Program-made: the position numbers and the translations under genes
The notes under the pieces: model-generated
Database searches by the model: none
What the model was told of the DNA's origin: nothing
Seen by the model: only the letters and a program-made list of their open reading frames with translations
In this document: positions 1 through 5,628 of the stretch, in pieces
How positions within the stretch are numbered: position 1 is the first letter of the stretch
Layout: each line of letters opens with the position of its first letter
NCBI GenBank assembly: GCA_030641945.1
Contig: DAOWLL010000139.1
Location: 1-5,628, forward strand
Source of the DNA: Gammaproteobacteria bacterium
GTDB taxonomy: Bacteria > Pseudomonadota > Gammaproteobacteria > SZUA-229
DNA length: 5,628 nt
Direction of reading: 5' to 3'

Positions 1-47
1 GGGCTACGAAACTATTCACACACAAAATCATTCGCGCCTGTTACTCC

Positions 48-118
48 GCGCAGTCCTGCGCTTCGCCCTGCGGGCCGCACTGGCGTGCGTTCAAAATGTT
101 CCTTACATTTTAGTGCGG
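48..118. repeat. GC-rich multi-hairpin intergenic element
   Basis: Several short inverted repeats sit side by side. GCGCA (48-52) pairs with TGCGC (57-61), and GCCC (65-68) with GGGC (72-75). CCGCACT (75-81) pairs with AGTGCGG (112-118) and encloses a perfect 7-bp hairpin, AAAATGT (93-99) with ACATTTT (105-111) around a 5-nt loop. The outer and inner stems are directly adjacent on the right side, so they could stack, leaving an 11-nt bulge on the left. The density of pairing in a non-coding stretch suggests a dispersed REP-like intergenic repeat, and its wording resembles repeats I have seen in other gammaproteobacterial genomes. The short - strand open frame across it (12-203) looks like a by-product of the repeat. 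Copy number elsewhere in the genome cannot be seen here. Confidence 0.5.
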
Positions 119-151
119 GGGCCGTGTAGCGGCAGGCGGATAAAACCCCTG

Positions 152-178
152 TGTTCTCTATGTTCTCGGTGACTCTGT
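152..178. repeat. degenerate 9-nt tandem repeat (about 3 units)
   Basis: Three consecutive 9-nt units, TGTTCTCTA, TGTTCTCGG and TGACTCTGT, share the core TGttCTC. On the other strand this reads as a CACAGAG/GAACA-rich tract, a phrase that recurs in intergenic DNA of many unrelated bacteria. It lies just downstream of the hairpin cluster and may belong to the same intergenic element. No gene covers it. Confidence 0.4.
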
Positions 179-196
179 GGCAATCATTTGAATTTT

Positions 197-243
197 TACC
201 CACTTGATGTGGTGAAAACCCTGAAAAACTGGGTAGTGCAAGT
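197..243. other. interlocked inverted repeats upstream of ppsA
   Basis: TACCCA (197-202) is complementary to TGGGTA (230-235), and ACTTG (202-206) is complementary to CAAGT (239-243). The order A-B-A'-B' is interlocked rather than nested, so a transcript could form a pseudoknot; as DNA the same arms could be an operator. A small GGT-GAAA-ACC hairpin (211-220) lies inside. The arms are only 5-6 bp and chance is a real possibility. If the promoter at 309-337 is correct, this element is upstream of transcription and an operator is likelier than an RNA structure. Confidence 0.2.
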
Positions 244-308
244 CCGTCTTTGTTTGCTGTATATTGTGCTGAGTGTACTGTCGGCGAATATCAGATAAGC
301 AGTGTAAG

Positions 309-337
309 TTGTCGGATTATTTTTTGTCAGACATAAA
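309..337 (+). promoter_or_regulatory. candidate sigma-70 promoter of ppsA-ppsR
   Basis: TTGTCG at 309-314 (4 of 6 against TTGACA) is followed after exactly 17 nt by CATAAA at 332-337 (4 of 6 against TATAAT). The start of transcription would fall near 344, giving a leader of about 50 nt before the ppsA start codon. A weaker pair, TTGTGC at 264-269 and AATATC at 287-292, also has a 17-nt spacer. The call rests on consensus matching by eye only. Confidence 0.35.
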
Positions 338-380
338 CCACTGTTTAAGGGGGATGGTTGCCTGAAAATTTGCCAACAAG

Positions 381-385
381 AGGAG
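381..385 (+). promoter_or_regulatory. ribosome binding site of ppsA
   Basis: AGGAG ends 8 nt before the ATG at 394, which is ideal spacing. This decides the start: an in-frame ATG at 358 would add 12 residues, but homologous PEP synthases begin close to the residue pattern at 394 and no comparable Shine-Dalgarno sequence precedes 358 at suitable spacing. Confidence 0.8.
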
Positions 386-393
386 CTGTGACC

Positions 394-2760
394 ATGAATG
401 ATCAGGTAATTTGGCTGGACCAGCTGGGCATGAATGATGTTGACTGTGTAGGCGGCAAAAATGCTTCGCTCGGGGAAATGATCAGCAAGCTTTCGGCACT
501 GGATGTGCGTGTACCGGGTGGCTTTGCGACCACTGCAAAAGCTTATCGTCGTTTTTTGCGGCATGGTGGCCTGTCTGAGAGGATCAATGCAAAACTTGCC
601 GCTCTTGATATCAATGATGTTGTTGCCCTGGCAGAAGCCGGAGCTGAAATCCGTGCCTGGGTAATAGATACACCCTTTCCAGATGAACTCCTTATTGCAA
701 TAACAGAGTCCTGGAAAGTAATGGAAGCAGAGGGCGGCAGTGATATTGCCGTTGCGGTGCGTTCATCAGCCACGGCCGAGGACCTTCCGGATGCTTCTTT
801 CGCCGGGCAGCAGGAGACTTTTCTTAATGTACGGGGCCTGGAGAACGTTGTAATCGCAATCAAGCATGTATTTGCTTCCTTATATAATGACCGGGCCATC
901 GCATACCGCGTGCACCAGCATTTTGATCATCACAAGGTCGCACTGTCTGCAGGCATACAGCGCATGGTACGCAGCGATGTCGGCGCCAGCGGTGTGCTGT
1001 TCACACTGGATACCGAAACCGGCTACCGCGATGCAGTATTTATTACCGGCGCCTACGGCCTTGGTGAAACCGTGGTGCAGGGGGCGGTCAATCCAGATGA
1101 GTTTTATGTATACAAACCCGGGCTGGCAGAAAATCGACCGGCAATACTGAAGCGTGGGCTCGGCAGCAAACTCATCAAGATGATCTACACCGACAGCATG
1201 GATCATGGTCGCACGGTACAAACGATAGAAGTCTCTAACGAGGAACAGCAGAAATTCTGTCTTAGCGATGACCAGGTCGAGGAACTGGCGCGCCAGGCTG
1301 TGACCATTGAAGATCATTATGGCCGGCCCATGGATATCGAATGGGCGCTCGATGGCATTGATGGCGAGTTATATATTGTACAGGCGCGCCCGGAAACCGT
1401 GGAAAGCCGTACCAGTGATACCGTTATAGAACGTTACGAGCTCAAGCAGAAAGGCAAATTACTCGCTGAAGGACGAGCCATTGGACAGCGTATCGGTGCA
1501 GGCGTTGCCCGCCTGATTATGGATCCCAGTGAAATGTCGCACGTGCAACAAGGTGATGTACTGGTGACTGACATGACTGACCCTGACTGGGAACCGATCA
1601 TGAAGCGCGCATCGGCTATTGTTACCAATCGTGGTGGACGCACCTGTCATGCAGCCATCATTGCGCGTGAAATGGGTATACCGGCGATAGTGGGCTGCGG
1701 CGATGCAACCGAACTGCTCAAAGATGGCGAAGATGTCACAGTATCATGTGCAGAAGGGGAAACAGGCAATATCTATCAGGGTATTCTCGAGTTTGAAATT
1801 ATACGAACCGATACCGGTAACATGCTGCCGTTGCCAACCAGGATCATGATGAATGTCGGCAATCCCAGTCGCGCATTTGCTTTTGCAAGGATACCTAATT
1901 CCGGTGTTGGACTGGCACGGCTTGAGTTTGTCATCAATAATACCATCGGTGTTCATCCCAAGGCATTGATGCAATTCGACCAGCAGCCAGATGAAATAAA
2001 AGCAGTTATTAGCGAGCGTATGGCAGGCTATAGCGGTCCGGTTGCTTTTTATGTGGAAAAACTGGTTGAAGGTATTGCCACACTTGGCGCTGCATTTATG
2101 CCCAATCCGGTGATCGTGCGCCTGTCGGACTTCAAGTCAAATGAATATGCCAACCTGGTTGGCGGCTCGCAATACGAACCAGAAGAAGAAAACCCGATGA
2201 TTGGCTTACGCGGTACATCACGTTATCTATCCGACGATTTCCGCGATTGTTTTGAACTCGAATGCCGAGCGTTAAAAAAAGTGCGCAATGATATGGGCCT
2301 GACCAATATCGAAATCATGGTGCCCTTCTGTCGCACACTGGAAGAAGCACAGCAGGTTATCGAACTGCTGGCAGCAAACGGACTCAAGCGCGGTGATAAT
2401 GGATTACGAATTATCATGATGTGCGAAATACCATCGAATGCAGTGCTTGCGAAAGAATTTCTCGAGTACTTCGATGGCTACTCTATCGGTTCAAATGATA
2501 TGACGCAGCTTGCACTTGGCCTGGACCGTGATTCAGAACTGGTTGCGCATCTTTTTGATGAGCGTAACCCGGCGGTCAAGAAACTGTTGTCGATGGCTAT
2601 CGATGCCTGTCATGAGCAGGGTAAGTACATCGGTATCTGCGGGCAGGGGCCATCCGATTACCCGGATTTTGCTGCCTGGCTGTTTGAGCAGGGAATAAGC
2701 AGTATCTCGCTTAACCCGGATACCGTCGTTGATACCTGGACGCAACTTGCAGGAAAATGA
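394..2760 (+). CDS. ppsA: phosphoenolpyruvate synthase (pyruvate, water dikinase)
   Basis: This enzyme converts pyruvate, ATP and water to phosphoenolpyruvate, AMP and phosphate in the cytoplasm, allowing gluconeogenesis from pyruvate or lactate. The 788 residues match the family length (792 in E. coli). The N-terminal ATP-grasp nucleotide-binding domain (about 17-350) carries [10 protein letters not shown] (20-29) and [17 protein letters not shown] (from Arg123). The swivelling phosphohistidine domain (about 380-455) contains GGRTCHAAI, with catalytic His419 and the regulatory Thr417 two residues before it, equivalent to His421 and Thr419 in E. coli. The C-terminal TIM barrel (about 475-780) binds pyruvate/PEP and shows NPMIGLRG (600-607), MCEIPSN, SNDMTQL and GICGQGPSD with the catalytic Cys749. 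All key residues are present and the frame is intact. It ends 4 nt before ppsR, whose product is the known regulator of this enzyme. The family assignment is near certain. Confidence 0.97.
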   Translation: MNDQVIWLDQLGMNDVDCVGGKNASLGEMISKLSALDVRVPGGFATTAKAYRRFLRHGGLSERINAKLAALDINDVVALAEAGAEIRAWVIDTPFPDELLIAITESWKVMEAEGGSDIAVAVRSSATAEDLPDASFAGQQETFLNVRGLENVVIAIKHVFASLYNDRAIAYRVHQHFDHHKVALSAGIQRMVRSDVGASGVLFTLDTETGYRDAVFITGAYGLGETVVQGAVNPDEFYVYKPGLAENRPAILKRGLGSKLIKMIYTDSMDHGRTVQTIEVSNEEQQKFCLSDDQVEELARQAVTIEDHYGRPMDIEWALDGIDGELYIVQARPETVESRTSDTVIERYELKQKGKLLAEGRAIGQRIGAGVARLIMDPSEMSHVQQGDVLVTDMTDPDWEPIMKRASAIVTNRGGRTCHAAIIAREMGIPAIVGCGDATELLKDGEDVTVSCAEGETGNIYQGILEFEIIRTDTGNMLPLPTRIMMNVGNPSRAFAFARIPNSGVGLARLEFVINNTIGVHPKALMQFDQQPDEIKAVISERMAGYSGPVAFYVEKLVEGIATLGAAFMPNPVIVRLSDFKSNEYANLVGGSQYEPEEENPMIGLRGTSRYLSDDFRDCFELECRALKKVRNDMGLTNIEIMVPFCRTLEEAQQVIELLAANGLKRGDNGLRIIMMCEIPSNAVLAKEFLEYFDGYSIGSNDMTQLALGLDRDSELVAHLFDERNPAVKKLLSMAIDACHEQGKYIGICGQGPSDYPDFAAWLFEQGISSISLNPDTVVDTWTQLAGK
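2751..2754 (+). promoter_or_regulatory. ribosome binding site supporting the ppsR TTG start
   Basis: AGGA, followed by AAA, lies inside the last codons of ppsA, 10 nt before TTG at 2765. It supports the TTG as initiator and places ribosome loading where ribosomes terminate on ppsA, which favours translational coupling. The only in-frame ATG nearby (2729) would lie inside ppsA and add 12 residues unlike the family's N-terminus. Confidence 0.55.
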
Positions 2761-2764
2761 TTGC

Positions 2765-3601
2765 TTGAACAACGTACAGAAAAAACGCCCTGTATTCTTT
2801 GTTTCTGATCGAACAGGTATTACTTCTGAAACCCTCGGCCATGCGCTGTTGACGCAATTCAGTTCTATCGAGTTTGAATATATCTCAGTTCCGTTTATTA
2901 CCTCAGAAGGCAAGGCCAGGCGAGCGGTTCGTGAAATCAGCGAAGCAGGCGAGATGAGTGGGCAGCGTCCAATTGTCTTTAGCACCATGGTAAAAGATGA
3001 TTACAAGCCAATCATCGCCGGGTGTGATGCTCATATCATAGATTTTTTCGATACTTTCATCATGCCGCTTGAACAGGAGCTAGGAATAGAGTCTACACAT
3101 ACGTCAGGCCTGTCGCATGGTATCAGTGATGAGGCTGTATATATGCAGCGCATTGAAGCCGTCAACTATGCGCTGCATAATGATGACGGTATTAGCTTAA
3201 AACATTTCAATAGTGCGGAAATAATTCTCATAGGCGCTTCACGCAGTGGTAAGACGCCAACCTGCCTTTACCTGGGCTTGCAGCACGGCATACGTGCGGC
3301 CAATTACCCATTGACCGATATAGATGCCGGATACCACAAACTTCCATCAGTGCTGGAACCCTATCGCGAAAAACTGTTTGGATTGATCATCAGCCCGGAC
3401 CGGTTGCGCAGCATACGCGAATTGCGTCGCCCGGGTAGCGAGTATGCCTCACTGGCGCAATGCCAGAAGGAAATACGGGAGATAAAAGCGCTGTATGACC
3501 AGGAAGGCATTAATTATGTCGATACCAGCCACGTATCAGTTGAAGAAATTGCAGCCTCGATTCTTCAAATGCAGAAACTGAAGCGCAAACTATTATTGTA
3601 A
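2765..3601 (+). CDS. ppsR: PEP synthase regulatory protein (bifunctional kinase/pyrophosphorylase)
   Basis: In this family (formerly DUF299) the protein inactivates PEP synthase by ADP-dependent phosphorylation of the threonine next to the catalytic phosphohistidine, and reactivates it by Pi-dependent removal of that phosphate with release of pyrophosphate. From the TTG start it has 278 residues, against 277 in E. coli. Visible features are the N-terminal FFVSDRTGITSETLGHALL (11-29); HNDDGISL around 138-145; the P-loop-like GASRSGKTP (157-165), which binds nucleotide and phosphate; GIRAANYPL (175-183) just after it; KLFGL (203-207); and the C-terminal VSVEEIAASIL. These match E. coli PpsR position by position from memory. 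The gene follows ppsA on the same strand with a 4-nt gap, so substrate enzyme and modifier are probably co-transcribed. The last 9 bp overlap the convergent gene on the other strand. The start codon is the least certain part. Confidence 0.93.
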   Translation: MNNVQKKRPVFFVSDRTGITSETLGHALLTQFSSIEFEYISVPFITSEGKARRAVREISEAGEMSGQRPIVFSTMVKDDYKPIIAGCDAHIIDFFDTFIMPLEQELGIESTHTSGLSHGISDEAVYMQRIEAVNYALHNDDGISLKHFNSAEIILIGASRSGKTPTCLYLGLQHGIRAANYPLTDIDAGYHKLPSVLEPYREKLFGLIISPDRLRSIRELRRPGSEYASLAQCQKEIREIKALYDQEGINYVDTSHVSVEEIAASILQMQKLKRKLLL

Positions 3602-4102
3602 ATCGGAATAGATAGATGTTTCTTTAATATGGTTATCCTGATCCGGATCAGGGATGGATGGGATGGCCTCGATAGCAGCAATATGCTCAGGCGGCAGAGC
3701 ATGTTCGCGTGCGCCTCTAAGCACATGTTCCTTGTACCAGTGATAGGGTTTTAATGATGCATCGATATGTGTTGCATAGTATGTGGCCGCTTCAACCGCT
3801 TCACCATGTGGCAGAATAATGGATACATACTTTTCATCGTAGCCGTTGCCCAGGCCTTCATATCGATCGAGTATGTGTTTTTCGCTGGCAAGCATCTCAA
3901 ACACCACCCCATACACGATATCATCAGGACTTGTTGTATGCTCAATACCGCATTTGGCTGAACCGTCGACGCTTTTTTTATGAAACCGCAATGAATGTTC
4001 ATATAGGTGCGCAGTAGATACCACAGTCGCCGATTCGACCCTGTGTTTAATGCGCGGCGTCGACATGTTCGAGCCGTAAGAAAAATATAAAACTTTATTC
4101 AC
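3593..4102 (-). CDS. gamma-glutamylcyclotransferase-like protein
   Basis: The 169-residue protein has the GGCT-like fold signature. Near the N-terminus is VLYFSYGSNM (4-13), the substrate-binding YGSN loop, and LDRYEGLGNGY (78-88) carries Glu82, the expected general acid/base. A C-terminal stretch (about 118-150) has the form seen in the family, with KPYHWYKEHVLRGAREHALP and then a helix. Enzymes of this class release 5-oxoproline from gamma-glutamyl amino acids or amines, but the substrate varies between subfamilies and cannot be read from the sequence. GTG at 4102 is chosen because it places the YGSN loop about nine residues from the start, as in relatives, and lies 10 nt after the preceding gene's stop. 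The frame stays open upstream to an ATG at 4174, but that would run through the coiled-coil gene, and the next ATG inside would remove the loop. The ribosome site is weak, so coupling to the upstream gene is likely. Confidence 0.85.
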   Translation of the reverse strand: MNKVLYFSYGSNMSTPRIKHRVESATVVSTAHLYEHSLRFHKKSVDGSAKCGIEHTTSPDDIVYGVVFEMLASEKHILDRYEGLGNGYDEKYVSIILPHGEAVEAATYYATHIDASLKPYHWYKEHVLRGAREHALPPEHIAAIEAIPSIPDPDQDNHIKETSIYSDLQ

Positions 4103-4112
4103 CTGTTTTCTA

Positions 4113-4397
4113 TTAGAAATGCGACCTCGCCTTCTCAATCGCATCTTTAAGGTCGCCCCATGCCCCTTCAGCACCCTGTTTCACATCTTCCCAGGCCTCT
4201 TCACTCGCATCCTTGATCTCGGAGAGTTTCAACCTTGCTATATCGCGTTTGAGTCGAAGCGAAGTTATCTGATCTTCGAGTTCGAGCTTCATGTCTGACT
4301 TTGCCTTGCTTGCGCTGGCTTCGAATTCGTCAATATCCGCATCCCATTCATCGAGTTTGCCTTTAAATTTTTCAATATATTCATGTCGGGTAGTCAT
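4113..4397 (-). CDS. small coiled-coil protein with 11-residue tandem repeat
   Basis: This 94-residue, highly charged, almost wholly helical protein has no signal peptide and no membrane segment. Residues about 5-65 have regular hydrophobic spacing among Glu, Asp, Lys and Arg, as in a coiled coil. Residues 66-76 (EEAWEDVKQGA) and 77-87 (EGAWGDLKDAI) form a tandem 11-residue repeat of pattern E-x-A-W-x-D-[VL]-K, recalling amphipathic 11-mers of LEA-like and apolipoprotein-like proteins. It resembles small proteins annotated in proteobacteria and cyanobacteria as coiled-coil or sll1863-type stress proteins; that name comes from memory and its function is unknown to me. The ATG at 4397 follows AGAGG (4413-4409) by 11 nt; an in-frame ATG at 4505 would add 36 residues of unlike composition overlapping the upstream gene. 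The stop is doubled (TAA TAG), and the cyclotransferase gene starts 10 nt later. Confidence 0.8.
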   Translation of the reverse strand: MTTRHEYIEKFKGKLDEWDADIDEFEASASKAKSDMKLELEDQITSLRLKRDIARLKLSEIKDASEEAWEDVKQGAEGAWGDLKDAIEKARSHF

Positions 4398-4427
4398 AAG
4401 TGTTTTAACCTCTTTATTTTTTGGCGT

Positions 4428-4440
4428 ACAGAATTTCTGT
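4428..4440. other. 13-bp palindrome upstream of the coiled-coil gene
   Basis: ACAGAATTTCTGT is a perfect 6-bp inverted repeat around a central T, lying 31-43 bp upstream of the ATG at 4397 in the 79-nt gap after the four-segment membrane protein gene. Its size and place suit a dimeric repressor operator. No T-run follows on either strand, so it is not an ordinary terminator. A palindrome this short can arise by chance. Confidence 0.25.
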
Positions 4441-4476
4441 GAAAATGTTAGCACATAGTAGACCTGGCAGATATCA

Positions 4477-4854
4477 CTAGATAACGTTATAAGCCGGGAT
4501 TCCATAAAGTAATGCGCCCGAAAAAAACAGCAGCAGGAAAGCCCACGAGGCCCAGTGCTGCAGTTTGAAAAATACTATTTGCTGTATTGTTCTTGCCAGC
4601 CAGAACAGGGCCATGAGTACCAGCAAGCTTTGGCCCAGCGATGAAGTCAATAGCTCACTTGTATGAGCGAGCGAGATATAACTGAAAAGGATGAAAGTGA
4701 ATATAAGACTTATATTCAGTACCTTCATAACCGCGCTGTTCAGAAAAGAGACTTGTTTCAGCTCCTGCTCCCAGTGGAATATGCGCCAGAACGAAAGGTG
4801 AAAGATAACTAATCCAATATTGTAGTAGCCGCCAGCCTTGATGAGTAGTTCCAT
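4477..4854 (-). CDS. hypothetical four-helix inner-membrane protein
   Basis: The 125-residue hydrophobic protein has four likely membrane segments at about 5-24, 41-63, 70-90 and 102-120. A charged loop (WEQELKQ, 28-34) lies between the first two. HLSFWRIFHW (19-28) and FWLARTIQQ (84-92) are the most distinctive stretches. It resembles a family of small uncharacterised proteobacterial membrane proteins with an FHL.FWR.F motif after the first helix; I know no function for it. ATG at 4854 is chosen because it starts 11 nt after the stop of the 67-residue gene; the frame continues upstream to 4935, but that stretch overlaps the other gene and is not hydrophobic in the same way. No strong ribosome site is visible, so coupling is likely. 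The gene is probably third in a - strand operon. Confidence 0.75.
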   Translation of the reverse strand: MELLIKAGGYYNIGLVIFHLSFWRIFHWEQELKQVSFLNSAVMKVLNISLIFTFILFSYISLAHTSELLTSSLGQSLLVLMALFWLARTIQQIVFFKLQHWASWAFLLLFFSGALLYGIPAYNVI

Positions 4855-4865
4855 AGTACAAGGTA

Positions 4866-5069
4866 TCAAATCAGCAGGGATGCGCCCATTAAAATACTGC
4901 AGATTATCAGTCCGATACTCCAGGTTACCATCCACAGCTGCCTGCCTTTATGGCCAAGATAGGTCAGTATGATGCCGATCAGGATCGAGAGCGCAGCTGT
5001 AAACAGCAGCATATTATTACTGGCATTTACTGCTAACTGTTCTGCGGGAATGTTATCAGGGTATCTCAT
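4866..5069 (-). CDS. hypothetical small two-helix membrane protein
   Basis: This 67-residue protein has a polar N-terminus (1-17) and two likely membrane segments at about 18-38 and 46-66, joined by a short positively charged turn, GHKGRQ (39-44). By the positive-inside rule the turn would face the cytoplasm, leaving the N-terminus outside. There is no cysteine lipobox and no catalytic motif. I do not recognise the family. It lies between two other small membrane protein genes with gaps of 16 and 11 nt, so co-expression and perhaps a shared complex are reasonable guesses. The ribosome site is weak. Support comes from the hydrophobic pattern and tight packing rather than homology. Confidence 0.6.
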   Translation of the reverse strand: MRYPDNIPAEQLAVNASNNMLLFTAALSILIGIILTYLGHKGRQLWMVTWSIGLIICSILMGASLLI

Positions 5070-5085
5070 ATAGTCTTAACAAGCC

Positions 5086-5292
5086 TCATATTCTCACAAA
5101 ATATGGCAGTACAACCAAAACAGAACCCACAACTACAAGCATGTATATATTCGGCACAAAATAAGGAAAGATAAATAGAGCGATGCCGATAATTAATGGA
5201 ACTATTGCTCTCTGCTTTCGCCCATAGACAAGGAATCCAAGACCGAATGCTCCGAACACCATTGCCCAAATAAGATGTGTTGTATTTTCCAT
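5086..5292 (-). CDS. small multi-helix membrane protein (often annotated amino acid transport protein)
   Basis: This 68-residue protein is mostly hydrophobic, with likely membrane segments at about 5-23, 29-46 and 49-67. A basic loop, GRKQR (24-28), lies between the first two. Two similar endings, FPYFVPN (42-48) and LPYFVRI (62-68), hint at an internal repeat of the last two helices. The start, MENTTHLIWAMVFGAFGLGF, closely resembles a small protein common in gammaproteobacteria that databases often label amino acid transport protein; I know of no experimental basis for that name, so function should be treated as unknown. ATG at 5292 is preceded by GGA about 10 nt upstream. It is the first gene of the probable three-gene - strand group, and the attC-like palindrome lies about 35 bp upstream. 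Confidence 0.72.
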   Translation of the reverse strand: MENTTHLIWAMVFGAFGLGFLVYGRKQRAIVPLIIGIALFIFPYFVPNIYMLVVVGSVLVVLPYFVRI

Positions 5293-5326
5293 TTTAGAGG
5301 TTTCCGGCTTCTAGTCTAAGTAGGCG

Positions 5327-5391
5327 CATAACGTTGGCATAACCGGCAGGCGCGATTTGTCAGCCTGCCAGGTTTAAAGCTTTCGTTAGTG
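5327..5391 (-). repeat. attC-like folded palindrome
   Basis: Two nested paired regions are separated by unpaired spacers. The outer pair is TAACG (5329-5333) with CGTTA (5384-5388), extendable to CATAACG if one G bulges. The inner pair is AACCGGCAGGC (5341-5351) with GCCTGCC-A-GGTT (5363-5374), 11 bp with A5370 bulged out. The spacers are 7 and 9 nt and the loop is 11 nt. Read on the - strand, the site begins CACTAACG and ends CGTTATGC, close to the R'' (RYYYAAC, 5 of 7) and R' (GTTRRRY, 6 of 7) boxes of integron attC sites, and the extra base falls on the left arm as in attC. It follows the 3' end of the partial gene, as a cassette attC would. No integrase or second attC is seen. A decayed attC, or a hairpin of another kind, are both possible; no T-run makes an intrinsic terminator unlikely. 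Confidence 0.35.
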
Positions 5392-5406
5392 TGTTTATTG
5401 AAAAGC

Positions 5407-5628
5407 TTATATTTGTGATTGTAATAGTGCATCACGTATTTGCATGTAGGCAATGAGGAATTCAAACATCATTCGCCAAAATAGCTCCATAAACAAAAAG
5501 GAAGTTATGAAAAATAATACAAACCTGGTTTGTTGTTTTCTATTTAACGATTTCCATATTAATTTCTTTCCATTTTCATATGCAGTATTTATTAATCTAT
5601 ATTTTCGTATAAGCCAACTAAGCAGGAC
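5407..5628 (-). CDS. C-terminal part of a membrane protein, possibly DUF4282-like (partial)
   Basis: A frame enters from the right edge of the window and stays open for 73 codons to TAA at 5409-5407, in DNA of only about 29% G+C where stops should be frequent. The visible part has a basic, polar stretch (KYRLINTAYENGKKLIWK, then LNRKQQTR), then one strong membrane segment (about visible residues 36-52), then FWRMMFEFLIAYMQIRDALL to near the end. The R-x-x-x-E-[FL]-LI pattern followed by a short amphipathic end recalls the C-terminus of DUF4282 proteins; this is a tentative match from memory. The start lies beyond the window. The low G+C, against roughly half in ppsA, and the attC-like palindrome just after the stop suggest acquired DNA. 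An open + strand frame over the same bases (from 5507) is judged the weaker reading. Confidence 0.55.
   Translation of the reverse strand, partial: VLLSWLIRKYRLINTAYENGKKLIWKSLNRKQQTRFVLFFITSFLFMELFWRMMFEFLIAYMQIRDALLQSQI

Noticed and set aside
12..203. 63-codon - strand frame over the left-end repeats
   Set aside because: It runs through the hairpin cluster and the 9-nt tandem repeat, has no convincing ribosome site, and its composition follows the repeat rather than a protein.
196..564. 122-codon - strand frame overlapping the ppsA start and promoter
   Set aside because: It overlaps the certain N-terminus of ppsA and shows no recognisable domain; it is an antisense shadow.
880..1317. 145-codon - strand frame inside ppsA
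   Set aside because: It lies fully antisense to conserved ppsA codons and has no family features.
2533..2988. 151-codon - strand frame across the ppsA-ppsR junction
   Set aside because: It is antisense to two well-supported genes and its product has no coherent domain.
4481..4490. Palindrome ATAACGTTAT as a second attC core or operator
   Set aside because: It lies in the last codons of the four-helix membrane protein gene and no paired L-box arms flank it.
5341..5374. Strong hairpin as a Rho-independent terminator of the - strand partial gene
   Set aside because: The stem is GC-rich, but no T-run follows it on either strand, and it is flanked by a second outer pair that a terminator would not need.
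5507..5628. Open + strand frame starting at ATG 5507, with AGGA 4 nt before the ATG
   Set aside because: It is open to the window edge for 40 codons, but the spacing is short, the product is an odd Phe/Asn/Cys mix, and the opposite strand carries a longer and more protein-like frame. It cannot be fully excluded without the sequence to the right.

Overview
The window looks like chromosomal DNA from a gammaproteobacterium. The two long proteins resemble gammaproteobacterial phosphoenolpyruvate synthase and its regulatory kinase/phosphatase, and base composition is near half G+C over most of the window. This rests on remembered family sequences, since no search was run. No RNA genes, insertion sequences or CRISPR arrays were seen.

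Layout. Positions 1-393 are non-coding. They hold a cluster of GC-rich hairpins (about 48-118), a degenerate 9-nt tandem repeat (152-178), an inverted-repeat zone (197-243), a plausible sigma-70 promoter (309-337) and a good ribosome binding site. On the + strand follow ppsA (394-2760) and, 4 nt later, ppsR (2765-3601, TTG start). On the - strand, reading right to left, are: the 3' end of an AT-rich membrane-protein gene cut by the window edge (5628-5407); a 65-bp folded palindrome resembling an integron attC site (5391-5327); three closely spaced genes for small membrane proteins of 68, 67 and 125 residues (5292-4477); a 94-residue coiled-coil protein with an 11-residue tandem repeat (4397-4113); and a gamma-glutamylcyclotransferase-like protein (4102-3593). 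The last of these overlaps ppsR tail to tail by 9 bp.

How the genes work together. PpsA makes phosphoenolpyruvate from pyruvate and ATP, the entry step of gluconeogenesis from three-carbon acids. PpsR switches PpsA off and on by ADP-dependent phosphorylation and Pi-dependent dephosphorylation of a threonine two residues before the catalytic histidine; both residues are present (Thr417, His419). Enzyme and regulator are co-directional and probably translationally coupled, unlike the divergent ppsA/ppsR pair of E. coli. The - strand genes have no visible metabolic link to this pair and look like a small-protein accessory neighbourhood. The most unusual parts are the attC-like fold with the AT-rich partial gene beside it, and the hairpin/repeat cluster at the left end. 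Nothing here amounts to a clearly new biological system.
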